Assembly: GCA_023055505.1 (NCBI GenBank)
Contig: JALIRH010000001.1
Coordinates: 96,378,530-96,442,529, forward strand
Direction: 5' to 3'
From: Callipepla californica brunnescens
Lineage: Eukaryota > Chordata > Aves > Galliformes > Odontophoridae
Length of the DNA: 64,000 nt
Position numbers and translations under genes: made by a program. The notes under the pieces were generated by a model. The model saw only the letters and a program-made list of their open reading frames with translations, was not told where the DNA came from and made no database searches. Positions 25,298 through 36,480 of the stretch are shown piece by piece. The stretch's first letter is position 1. Each line of letters opens with the position of its first letter.

Positions 25298-28200
25298 CTT
25301 ATATATATATTATATATATCATATAATAGCAATTTGCAGTGTTACATAGTGTTAGAGTTTGGGTTTCCCCTAGCTCCTACTTAACCAGCCTCATGCTGTC
25401 AACTGAAGTCCATACAGCTTTCCAAACAGTTCTGGTTATATGTGCAAAATTTTGTGTCCTCCGTGTCTACTTTATAGTGAGTCCATGTCCTGGAAATAAC
25501 AATCCCTCTCTGTTTACCATAAAGAGGACTCGATGATCACATTAGATCAGATTTTTTGAACGGTAAAACCCAGCAGGGCTGACGTGCACCTTTAGCCTGT
25601 GGCAATGACTTAAAGGCTGTACCAATTTTTAGAAGAATAATTAAAATGAACCTAGAGCATGAAAATAAAACAACCTACACACATGACACTTGTAAGGAAT
25701 TAAAACCTTTTTGTTATAGATGAGTTTTAGGCACTGGGAGCTAAAGGTGTAGACTCTAGAGATGCAAATCTTGTTAGTTTGTAGTTTTCTATTACAGCTT
25801 GGTTGATGTCTAACAGATATGGCTTTTTGTCTTCAAACATTTGAGATAGGATCATTTTGTGATTACTTAATTATCCTATTCTGAAGATAAGCTCAATAAA
25901 TGTGACAGAAAGGATGCTACAAAAGACATAGCTTCTCAGTGAAGTGTGTTACATCAATGGCATATGAAGTAAAGGCACTCTCAGTGCATAGAGGTGCATA
26001 TAGGTTGTGTGGACAGTTTTCCTTACATGTAGTTTCTAGTAAAATTAGTTTTCCCTCTAAGAAACATCACTAAAGGGACAAAAGTAAAAGAGTTTGGACT
26101 AGCATTTTCTTCTTTAATGTTTAATCTTATTTAAATTCTAGCTTAAAATCTTCTGAAACTCCAGAGTTTCGGAAAAGCTCAATATGCCATGTTCAGCCAC
26201 CTAAATGCAGATGTCCTTTGTAAACCTGTGTTCCTGTTTTGCCTGTTGGAGCCATGACATGCTGTTCTCCTTTGAAATCCACTTACTTCAGTTTTTTGCT
26301 AATGTGTGGGATTGGTTTCTTTAAGATCTAAGTCCAAAATCTCATCTCTCACTATTTCTGTCTCCCCCTTCCCTGGGGCTTCTTCTAAAACATATGTAGT
26401 CCTTATTCAGTCTCATTTTTTTTTTAAGAAAAATATTAAAACATGTATGTGTGTGCTTTTCTGAGTAACAGGAAACAGATTAGCCTTATAAAAGAAGGAG
26501 GAATAGAATCTGGAATTAAACAGAACAATTTAACAGTTAAGCTCCATGTGATTTTTGTAATTACGTAACTACTATTTTTGTATGATTTCGTTTATCTTAT
26601 GGATATCTCTGATGCACTGATACATTTTTGTTTTATACAGATTTTACTCTCTTTGTTTTTTCACTTTATATTTTGACATACATGCTCTGATTTCACTGCT
26701 GCAAAGCATTTCCTCTTTTAGTCTTCATCATTAGCAAAATACAAAATGCTGTAGTTTTATTCTGATTTGATATTAAGAATAAATAAGTGTTAGATTTGCA
26801 TTATGAAAGACATAAACTACACTCATACAGTATCTATCAAGGAACACATTAGAACAGAATAAAAACAATTCAGTGCTGTTTGCTGTCTACTTCACAGGCA
26901 TATATTTAATTAAGTGGTGCTACTCCTAAAATTCAAAAAGCTTAATCTTTTTCTACCCTTAAATTAAACTGTCTGTGCTCTACAATGACCAAAACAAATA
27001 ATCTATGACCTCCAAACAAGACACTTGCATTCCCTGAAGACTTACTTCATCTTCTTCTCTACGTTATACATCTTTGAACCTCTCTTTTCTGTAACGACCT
27101 TCTGGTGCTCATTAGCATGCTGATTACCATTAACACAGCTATAATGCAGCAATTTTCTTGGTGTATGCCGAGGAGAAATGCTCATCTGAATGTAGTCAAG
27201 GGATAAAATTAACTGCATAAATCTACAGCACAAACTGGATTTCATCCAACTTTGCACAAGCCTTCTGCCCTCTGCTATGCGTGACATCACCATCTTCCTC
27301 CCCACTGATGGCTTAATAAGTATCCCCAGGTTACACAGTATTTAATCTACTCCTGTAGTTTTTACAGTTTCTGTGATGGCTGACCACCTTACCTTGTTCT
27401 CTTATATGTTTACCTTTGCTTGTTTTTCTGATTAGTCCCTGAGTTACATATAAATTTATTAAACAAAGGTTAAACATATGTATGTGAACACCTAAATGTT
27501 GCTACCTTTATACATCGTGAAATAATCTACTTCAGCACAATGAAGTAGGATGTTTTGTAGTAAAGACAGCCTGAGACATCTATGTTCTGACTGTGAAATT
27601 CCACAGTTAGTGATTTTTGTATGTATTTCAACAATAAAAGTATAAAAATAACAAACTTTAGACTTAGTGACCAGAACTGAACAAATTAACTTGTAGTAAA
27701 TCTTTACCATCCTCTCATGTAGTTCTCAGTAATAGCAAAATAATCCAAAATGAAATAAAATATTTTTTACTTGTTAGCAACCCTGTGGTAAATCAGATCT
27801 TGTTTACCTTTCTGTAAAGCCTCCCATCAGATTATCAGAGTCAGAAACAGATGTTACGTGTCAGTTAGTATATATCTGTGATGTGGGTAATAGTGTTACA
27901 AAATGTATATATTTTTGGAAGGTAAAAAAGTGAAAAGCAGTTTGAAGATGATAATATCTTTTACAAAGAGTCCCCTACCATTAACTTCATTGGAATGAAG
28001 GAATTCAATAGAATTACATCTAAACTTGCACTTCCTAATCTTTCAAACAGCACAGTTCTCATAATCTCATAGATATCTGATTACTCCATCTCCTACGTAG
28101 TATAGCAACACGTCCAAGTGCTTTATCCACATGATTTGTCTTAAATACCTTAAAAATATGATTTAAAGGTTGTCTTCAGGCTTTGGACCCAAAGCTGCTA

Positions 28201-28397
28201 ATTTTGGCCCTCTGAAAATGCATGGAAGTTTAAATGTACTTTGTGACTGAGGGTCAGAATATGGGCCAGAAATATCTGGAGCTTACACACCTATGGCAAC
28301 ACATGACCTACCTAGAGAATACTAGCAATTTCAGCAGAATAAAGCATTAAAATGAGTTATCGGTATAGTAGGATATTCATATTAGGATCAAAGTCAT
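24875..28397. other. Unassigned AT-rich noncoding DNA
   Basis: No gene or recognised repeat apart from the TA-rich simple repeat at 25240-25327. Open frames are short and unsupported. Confidence 0.55.
25240..25327. repeat. (TA)n-rich simple repeat
   Basis: Almost pure A/T tract with a perfect TA dinucleotide core at about 25272-25297 and a second run at about 25300-25319, flanked by imperfect ATATAATA units. Probably length-variable and able to extrude cruciforms. Confidence 0.9.
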
Positions 28398-28928
28398 TGT
28401 CATGATTTTATGATTTTTGTTATCAGTATTCCGTGCATAATATCATGTAGAGCACCGGGAGTTAAAGAGTTAATGCTCCAGTTCTGTGGACTGTCAAATT
28501 TCTGGGTACCTGGTTCTCAGAAGAAAAGATTAACAACATACTCCATTACCATTTTCCACTCAGAGAGAAAGATAAAGCTGCATGCAAGTTCTGATACTTC
28601 CTCTTTTTGCTTAATCGTTTGCCGTGGGAGCTTCCTAGCCATCTTGCCTTCAGTTTTAGAGTAAGCCCTTTGGTTTTGGACACATTCTCTCTGTTTGATT
28701 CATTAGCTTCAATTCCAATTATATTGTATTATATTGGGTTATTTTACATTCTGATATCTTATTTAGTAAATTAGTTTTCCTCCTCAGATCGTTGAAACTG
28801 CTTTGTTTTTAGGCCCATCTCTCTACCCCTTCCCTTTTCCCCCTTCCCCTTTCCCAGATGGTGGGCCTGTGGATCCCCTGCCCCGTTTCCCAAGGAACTG
28901 GGCCAAACTGGTTCATGAACTGTTGACA
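28398..28928 (+). mobile_element. Solo LTR (ERVL-like), copy 3
   Basis: 531-bp plus-strand LTR of the same family as 20739-21281. It starts TGTCATGATTTTATG and ends TGTTGACA. The GAGTTAAAGAGTTAATGCTC block and the pyrimidine-rich tract before the 3' end are shared with the other two copies. Flanks are GTCAT and CTCAT, consistent with a 5-bp target duplication carrying one substitution. It keeps the segment with CCACTCAGAG that copy 2 also has and copy 1 lacks. No internal viral sequence follows. Confidence 0.9.
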
Positions 28929-30267
28929 CTCATTTTCAGCATTGCTGAAAAGTAGAGAGCACGCAGTGATGAAAACACTGAAGCACTGGGAAAAGCATAG
29001 TAAGGTTTTACAAAGACTCAGTAAGAAGAGAAGAAGGAAGGAAGCCAGAGAGGAAAAAGACAAATCAAACAAAGACTAGGAAAGGTTTGTTCTGCAAAGG
29101 TGGTAGGTACATTACTGTTGAGTTGTTAATGTCTTGGGGTTATCCAGGGACATTAAAGAAGTGGTAAATACTGGAGTAAGTATGCAGCTTACTTTCAGTC
29201 TGAAAGATAAATTTTTCCCAGGAGAAAACTAGAACAACTTTATGACTTGATCTGAGCTGTTTCAAAAGCACAAGATCAACAACAACAACTAAAACTAAAA
29301 ACAATACAAAAAAATCTGCTACTTTTTACAAAGGCAGTGTAGTGGACTCCAGAGGGAAAAAGATGCAGGCAGTGAAAGCTTATCTAATTCAATCAAATGC
29401 ACATTTTTTACTATGTATTGTAAGGCATAACAGTAAACCTCCCCATCTCTCTATGTATTCATAGATCTTACTTTATTTCAATTACGTTGAACTAGTACAA
29501 CTTGGAATGAGGTAATACAGTTTTGAGTGAGGAAACATATAACTGAGAAACATGCTGTGTCTAGATAAAAGGAGATATTTTAAGATAGGGCATGTTGGGA
29601 GAGACAAAAACATAAACCTCAAAAGAGGAAGAAGTAGGGGACAAAGAAATATATCAGGATAAAAGCCATAAGGAACACAACTGGGAAGGAGAAGAGTACA
29701 AAAAGAAAGAACAAAGCTTCATCACTGTGTAGAGACAGACAGGGACAGAGGGCAGTGATTAGAATCCACTGAAGGGTAACATATTCTTGGCACTGTTGAC
29801 ATCCAGAGTGAAAAACTGGTTGGGACACCCATTCTTCCTTGTTGACAGGGATAGAGAAGAAATAAGGTCCCATCTTGGCCTTGAGCAAAGGACATGGCTG
29901 GAGTATGCCCAGATCTGGGGAACATTGTTTCTCAGGCTTCTCAAGTGAGATGCAGCCAGAGCAAATAGTAGACAAATAGGAATCTGTCCATTACCTGTAA
30001 CACACCAAAAAGTCTTGCCTGCTGTGCAGAGTGCTTAACTCCTCTCCAAATCTGCAATTGTAGAGACTGCAAAGGTCTCCCATGTTTTGCTGGAAAAGGT
30101 GGCAGGCAAGAAAGCAAGGAGGAAAAAGCAAGGCCTAAGAAAGCAACACCTCCTAATAAGCCTCTTGCTGCCTTCTGCTGTTATCCTTTTGCACCATGAC
30201 ACACTTGTGGTATCTGTATAATTTCTGTGAGTAGAGGTCATAATTCACACAGATTTAATAGATTAAT
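28929..30267. other. Unassigned noncoding DNA
   Basis: No recognised gene or repeat. A 118-codon minus-strand frame (29619-29975) ends in a hydrophobic stretch, but it overlaps two other open frames and matches no family I know, so I do not call it a gene. Confidence 0.5.
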
Positions 30268-30530
30268 CAGGGCAGGATAAGTGTGCCAAACCTGGCAGAG
30301 GTTCGTTCAACCTGTTCCTAGAATATTCCATTGATGGAACTCTTGCAGCCTCCCTACACAACTCAGCCACTTTACTGCTAGAAATGTTTCCCAGATGTCT
30401 AACTGGAATGTCACTAATTTAAGCCCATTAATTCCAGACCTCTTTCAACATTTATAATATAGTTTAAAATTTTTGCTACGTGTCTCCTCAGTTTTCTTTC
30501 TATGTCACCGTTCAGTTTTTCCAAACAATG
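30268..30530 (-). mobile_element. Ancient CR1/L3-like LINE relic
   Basis: The plus strand preserves the order of blocks expected from the reverse complement of a CR1-type 3' region. These are CAACCTGTTCCTAGAATATT, then GCAGCCTCCCTAC, then GTCTAACTGGAATG with TTTAAGCCCATTA, then GTGTCTCCTCAGTTTTCTTT and CAGTTTTTCCAAAC. Divergence is high, well beyond that of the other CR1 copies here, so this is an old insertion. The call rests on block order recalled from the family, not on an alignment. Confidence 0.6.
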
Positions 30531-30771
30531 GAACTGTTTATATGCCAAGAATATCAATAGTCAAAGAGGAACAACAAGCAGGAGAAAGAGGAGGGAAAAA
30601 AAAAGATACCACTGAGATTTATGGGATGAAATGAGTTTTGTCCTGTGAACCGTAGAAGCAAGAGATGGCCTGTGTGGCAGGCACAGGTAAAGAGTAGGAG
30701 CAGATATTTTTACATAGCTGAAGTGTCCCAGATGGGAATCAAAAGAGGAGTTAATTGACATGCTTTCCTAC

Positions 30772-30796
30772 TTGTCAGACTCTGAAAGTCTGACAA
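30772..30796. repeat. Perfect 10-bp inverted repeat
   Basis: TTGTCAGACT is followed by a 5-nt loop and then its exact reverse complement AGTCTGACAA. Too short for a microRNA precursor by itself and with no T-run to suggest a Pol III terminator. Confidence 0.85.
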
Positions 30797-31422
30797 AGAG
30801 TTACAGAATTCAGCCAATGGTATCAGAAACTACCTGTGAGTCAGAGAAATACTGACAGTCATAGGAACACAGATGGATGTACACCTGGTTTCCTGGACAA
30901 ATCATCAGTACTGTCCTTCCCTAAACAAGGGAATTAGGTTTTACTGACTGTAGGTGTCTGTCTGCAGCTGACTCATCTATGTCCAGCTTAATCATGGTGG
31001 GCTATCACAGTCAGCACAGAGAAACAGGCTTGTTTGTAATGTATTATCTCTTGCCTGTTTGCAAGACTGAATTTGATTTAATGTAATTCATCCTTTCCTT
31101 AAAAGTACTCCTTCCATATCATGAACAGAAAAGGAGGAGCAGATAATAATCTTATTTATGCTGTCTTTTTCTCTATTTTTGCTCATATACCAGAAAAAGT
31201 CAGAAGGGAAACCCTGAGACTTACACTGTAATTAAACCATAGTTCAGTTCATCATTTTTTGGAGAGATCAAACTTACATTTAAATGCCAACAAGACAGAA
31301 TTCTTCTTGCTGCTCTCTGAGATATATTCATTATATTCACATGAGAAGAATGTCAGCTCTGTCATCAAGTTTTACAAGAAGTTTATCTTGTAATTATTCA
31401 TTTCTTATTTAATCTATTCTTC

Positions 31423-31453
31423 TGTTTTGTTTTGTTTTGTTTTGTTTTGTTTT
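31423..31453. repeat. (TTTTG)6 microsatellite
   Basis: Six perfect TTTTG units in a row, ending in TTTTCAG. Confidence 0.9.
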
Positions 31454-31796
31454 CAGTGTATGAACCATGTTCCTATACTGAGCTCTGTGTTAGAGTACCT
31501 TGAGAACTGTCCAATTGTGTTTTCCATAGAACTCACTAGGAAATACCCTTCTGACAAGGTTTGCATGTTCGACTTCTGTTTTAATGAAGTACTGCAGTTT
31601 CGTTAGAATAGGAAGTTCACAGCAGTTTCTCTTTAAATTTTATGCAAAACCACCTGATTCAAAAAAACTCATTAACTCTATGAAATATTCATGAGGAAGA
31701 TGCATTAGTAAAGGGAGTAGGACTTCCCAATAGAAAAAATAAAAATTAAAATTAAAATAAATTAAAAATTCCAGAGCATGATCCCACACCACATTA

Positions 31797-32872
31797 TTAT
31801 CTCTTAATTAGAAGTGTATGGATTTGAAGGCTGGACTATTGGGTGGATAAGGGATTGGTTGGATGGACATAGTCAGATGACTGTGGTCAATGACCCTATG
31901 TACAGGTGGAAGCTATCGAAGTTATGAGTGGCATCCTCCGGGGTGCGTCATGGAACCAGTGCTCTTTAACATCTTTGTCAGTGACAGAGATAGTGGGATT
32001 AAATGTACCCTCCACGATTTGCTAATGCCATCATGATGAGCTGTGCAATTGATACGAAACAGGCGATGGATGTGATTCAAAGGGACCAGAATCAGCTTGA
32101 AAAATGGGTCCACGTGAACCTACTGAGGTCCAACAAGGCCAAATACAAGGTGCTGAACTCAAGTCAGGGCAATCTCAGATAAATGTACAGACTCAGAGAA
32201 GAACTTCTTGAGAGTAGTGCTGCTAAGAAGGTCTTGAGAGTCCTGGTGGATGAAAAGCTGGATGTGAACCAGCAGTGTGCACTTGCCTCCCAGAAAGCCA
32301 ACTGTATCCAGGGCTGCATCAAAAGAGGGGTGGCCAGCAGTGAAAGGGAGGTTATTGTCCTACTGTTCTCTGCTCTCATGAGGCCCCTCCTGTAGTACTG
32401 CGTTCACACCTAGGGCCCTCAGTAAAGGAAAGAAACGAAGCTATTGAAGAGAGTCCAGAGGAGGGCCACAAAGATGATCAGAGGGCTAGAGAACCTCACC
32501 TATGATGAAAAGTTGAGGGTGCTGAGCTTGTTCAGCCTGAACAGCCCAGGGAGACCTCACTGCAATCTTTCAGTGCTTAAGGGGAGCTTACAAACAGGAG
32601 GGAGACTAACATTTTACAAGGTCTGAAATTGGCAGGGGAGAGGGCAATGCTTTAAAATTAAAAGGAGGGAAATTTATATTGAAAAACATTTTTTACTCAA
32701 AGGGTGGAACACTGGAACAGAGTGCCCAGTGGAGCTGTGGATTCCCCACCCCTGGAGGTGTTCAAGGCCAGGGAGGGTGGGAATCTAGTGGGTGGCAACC
32801 TCACCCATTGCAGAAGGGTTAGATCTAGATGACCTTTAAGATCCTCTTTAACCCAACATAACCTATGTGAAA
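31797..32872 (+). mobile_element. CR1 LINE, 5'-truncated, plus strand
   Basis: Sense-strand CR1 covering the last third of ORF2 and the 3' UTR. The first part (about 31830-32000) still reads as the reverse-transcriptase region, with a TGGACATAGTCAGATGACTG block and then CTCTTTAACATCTTTGTCAG. Later frames at 32183-32395 and 32444-32626 carry the conserved C-terminal block [20 protein letters not shown]. The 3' UTR ends in AGATGACCTTTAAGATCC and AACCCAACATAACCTATG. Stop codons and frame changes separate the pieces. It is inactive. Confidence 0.92.
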
Positions 32873-33003
32873 AATGGAACATTTTTGCCAACTATAGTGT
32901 TATGTTTAACAAGAGACAATTGTGAATAACCTGTTTTCTCTTCCTAATGCCTGAAGACAGCCAGCAGGTAATAAATTCCCTCATTGTTGCTAATAACACT
33001 GAC

Positions 33004-33030
33004 AAAAAAAAAAAAAAAAAAAAAAAAAAA
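33004..33030 (+). repeat. Poly-A run, 27 A
   Basis: Uninterrupted run of 27 A. An AATAAA hexamer lies at 32970-32975, which is 28 bp upstream, the usual distance from a polyadenylation signal to a cleavage site. That leaves open a retrocopied 3' end, but no parent sequence or target duplication is visible. Confidence 0.85.
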
Positions 33031-33180
33031 CAGTCAGTTTAGTGGACTGTATGAAAAGTCAGAGATCAATATCGTATTAAGTCATCTAAAAGCAAAAGTC
33101 CTTTGAGCATTTTCCAAACAAAGAACTTGACAACAGGATGCTGCTACTGTGGAGATGAATTGTACACCATGCTGTCAGTT

Positions 33181-33213
33181 AGATTAAAAGATTATGCTAT
33201 AATCTTTTAGTCT
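33181..33213. repeat. Near-perfect hairpin, 15-bp arms
   Basis: AGATTAAAAGATTAT, a 3-nt loop GCT, then ATAATCTTTTAGTCT. The inner 11 bp pair perfectly and the full 15-bp arms have one mismatch. The stem is mostly A/T. Confidence 0.85.
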
Positions 33214-35834
33214 AGTTCCTATGTGATTTGAGTATGAATGAAGATCTCATGGAACTATAGGCTACGAGGTTATGCCTATAATAGGGGATTTAGGACCCTG
33301 TTCTTAAGGAACCTTTTCTATATGTCAGGCTGTGTACCTCCACTGAATATCCATATTAAGCTAAAGAATATACAGAAGCCACTTTAGCTCCTTCATTTCC
33401 AAGGGAAAGAATTTCCACACCAGGCTTGACTAGAACACAGCATGTAGAAAGAGACCACAGGGATTCATGAAAACTTGGTGTTCTGTAGCTTGAATCACAT
33501 CCTTCACTGTAAATTCACCGTTTTTTTCTTGTTGTTGTTGTTTTTTTTTAATTGATTTAATAATACTGAGGAAAGAAGGAAGTCTTTGTTATACAAACTA
33601 ATTTCCTAACATGGAGCTCTGCAATCTGCGATCTTTCATGTATGCCCCACTATGAAACAGAAGAGGATATCAGAAGTTCAGGGACAAGCTGAGTATTGGG
33701 ATGAAAAGGAGGAAAATGCAATCCTACTTTACTTTTACAATAGCAAAAAACAAACACTAGTGCAAATGTGGTAACAGAGAGAAAAAGGCACTGCTAATGG
33801 CAATCAGCTTGTCCTACTAGTCCAAAGAATTCTAATTATTACATTTGGAAAGAGCTGTACAATACTCTGGAGGACCCAGTTACTGCGAGCTCAGCAGAAG
33901 TATTTGCTGAGCAAACGCTGGCAGCTTTTCTGTCAGAGTCAGTTCTAAGTACAGCTGGGGGACAAAGTTCTATTGACAACAGAAGACGAATTCAGCAAAA
34001 GACTTGGGTGTCTTGCCCCAGAAGGGTGACCCAGAAAAGTCCACAGAAACCACAGAATTGTCTGAGACACTAAGCGTGATTATGATTAGGACATAAAATG
34101 CGCTTTGTACATTTTTTTTTTTTTTTTGTCTGGGAATGTCTGAGTGGCAGAGCATCACAAAACCACTCATCAGATGAGTTCTTTCTGGTTTAGTCCCTTG
34201 CTGAATTTGATTTTCAAGATGGCAGATCCCATCTAATGCACATCAGCAACCCCAAAGCCATCAATTACAACCATTCTTCCAAAAAATATATATCTCCCTC
34301 TTGTATAATGAATTATTACAGTATTATTTCAGAAACTGGGAGATCTCAGTTTAAACCTAAGCTTGGTTCCATGGTATGTAGCCTCACAACCCATATGGGT
34401 GGGACATACAGGTAAGGGTGCACAGACCTTCAGCTGTTTTACTGAAACTCTGCAAAAAAAGTTTGCAGTGTTAATAGAAAGGGAATAAAGGGGAAGGATG
34501 ATGAAAGCAATGGTGACAACACAATATTTTTGTCTAAGCACTTCACCTGAAAGTACAGTGGACTATGTCATCTTCCTAGTTGTTGTAAACTGAGGAATAC
34601 CTACTCAATTTATCCTAATTAAATTAAAAGATCTGCCCAGTCAGGGCAAACTGGGTCAGTTCTAGTATGAGGAACTTCTTGTCTATAAGGTGATTTCTGC
34701 TTTTAACATGACATTATTATTTGATGTTTTTATTTGGGGGTTAATTATTGAAAAAATCACCTCTAGATATTGATAAACAAAGTGAATCTAAAGGTCTTGC
34801 TTCCACTTGCCCCGTATTACCAACTGAAATGTGGTACACACCTCCACATCCTATGAGAGATGGCAGATGTCCTGGCTGGTAAGTGGAAACAGTTAGATTT
34901 TAACATAGAATGTTCTTTAGTGTCTAGGAGTCAGCTCCTTCATTCCTGTTTGCCTTCCCAAAACCACATCTCAGACTGCCTGGTCCTATTTCCAGACCAT
35001 CATTTGAGGAATTCATTCATACCAAATTAAAAGGATCCCTGAAGAGCTGCTTTTAGTGTTTTTGTTTCCTTCACCTCATGCAGACCTCCCAGAGTGAGGA
35101 CTAACACATCCTTGTGAGCCGCCAGTACAAAGCAGGACAAATCAGCATTTCCTCACATGAACATCAGTGTTGTGCACTGATAGCATACATGTAAAACCTA
35201 GAAATTATTATTCAATCTCTCCCTTTTCCTCTTTTTTTATGCTCAGCAAAAACTAATCTTAGTCTTTCCTATTATTATTCTGATGAAGACATACAAATTT
35301 AAGATCTCATAATTTATTAACCACTTGTTTAATTTCCTTCAAATCTGGTGGGAAATTCTACCTCAGATGCAGACCTCATACGACACTGTGAAGCAAATAT
35401 ATTTTTTTAACTTACGTTTGAAGACGAGGCACAAAATCAGACACACACAGTGGATATGAATTGCAATTTTAAATATGGATAAGCTTCTGATTCTCCATAA
35501 TCTTGTGGGTTTTTCACTAGTATCAAGGGATTAGGTGCTCTGTGGGACATGGGAGCTTCAAAGTGCAGATTATATATACAACACATAGTAAAAAGTATAA
35601 GTTTATATGAATTCAATATACATAAAGATTGAGGAACAGAGGAAATTGATAAAGGAATCAAAAGGACACAATGGAAATCTGTGTCCAGTAGAATTAAAGA
35701 TAACAGAGAGAACATTTTTAAATACTTTATCAGAAGAAACCCTAACAAGAATAGTTGCATGGTACTACAAAACATCAGTATTAAGGCAAAAAAGGCAGGT
35801 GAATCAAAAGGTGAACTGCATGCAAGAAATTTAG

Positions 35835-35889
35835 AAAGGAAAGTCTGAAGTAAGTTAAAAAATCATAAAGGAAAGTCTAAAGTAAGTTA
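35835..35889. repeat. Two-copy tandem duplication, 32-bp period
   Basis: A 23-bp segment (AAAGGAAAGTCTGAAGTAAG and three more bases) recurs 32 bp downstream with one substitution. It is a simple local duplication. Confidence 0.85.
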
Positions 35890-36079
35890 CTGAAATAATA
35901 GATTTACTACCGAGTGAAAAATAACAGAACAGATAATATGGAATTAGTTGATGAAGGATTAAATATAATATAATAATGCTATAATATAATTAATACAATA
36001 CTATAATTAATGCAAATCAATACAAGCTATTTGAAATGTTTTCTTAATACTGTAATGCGATTAGAAGTTTAGTTACTAA

Positions 36080-36480
36080 AGGTAATTGCGTGAATATAAT
36101 ATACTGAAACTCCTATGAGGCATTGGACTTGGTGACTCATGTTTTTTTATTATGAAATTAGAACAATTCATTATATAGCACCAATTAAATAGATTAAAAA
36201 GTGGCTAATTGATAGCTCTCCAAATGTAATTGTAAATGACTAATCATTGTTGACTGGATATATTTCTAGCTGGGTTACAGTGGGTTTAACATTTTTATCA
36301 ATGACCTGGAATAAAATAAAGTCATCACTAATGAAGTTTTCAGATGACTTAAGGTTGGAGAGAGTAGTCAATAATGAAGAGAACATTGATGCAAAGTAAT
36401 ATGAATCTCATCTCTTCTCAGCATAAATGCAAAAAAGTAGTTTGCAATTGAACACAGGTATGAAATTTCAACATGAGGAG
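36080..36480 (+). pseudogene. Ancient non-LTR reverse-transcriptase fossil
   Basis: Scattered plus-strand peptides occur in the order of a CR1/L3-type reverse transcriptase. EALDLVTH near 36115-36140 corresponds to the KAFDTVSH motif. FNIFINDLE at about 36285-36311 corresponds to the LFNIFINDL block. MKFSDD at 36331-36348 corresponds to the catalytic KFADD box. The second and third are about 20 bp apart but in different frames, and stop codons intervene, so the copy is long dead. It is far more diverged than the other CR1 copies. The subfamily is unknown. Confidence 0.6.

Larger units (their letters stand above)
30531..31796. other. Unassigned noncoding DNA
   Basis: No gene recognised. It contains the perfect hairpin at 30772-30796 and the (TTTTG)n tract at 31423-31453. 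Near 31739-31771 there is an A/T tract of AAAATT-like units just upstream of a CR1 copy. Confidence 0.5.
33031..36079. other. Unassigned noncoding DNA
   Basis: No gene or dated repeat recognised. It holds a near-perfect hairpin at 33181-33213, a T-run near 34110-34127 and a short tandem duplication at 35835-35889. Confidence 0.5.

Noticed and set aside
29619..29975. 118-codon minus-strand frame with a hydrophobic C-terminus
   Set aside because: Overlaps other open frames on the same strand, has no family resemblance, and the hydrophobic end reflects T/C-rich DNA.
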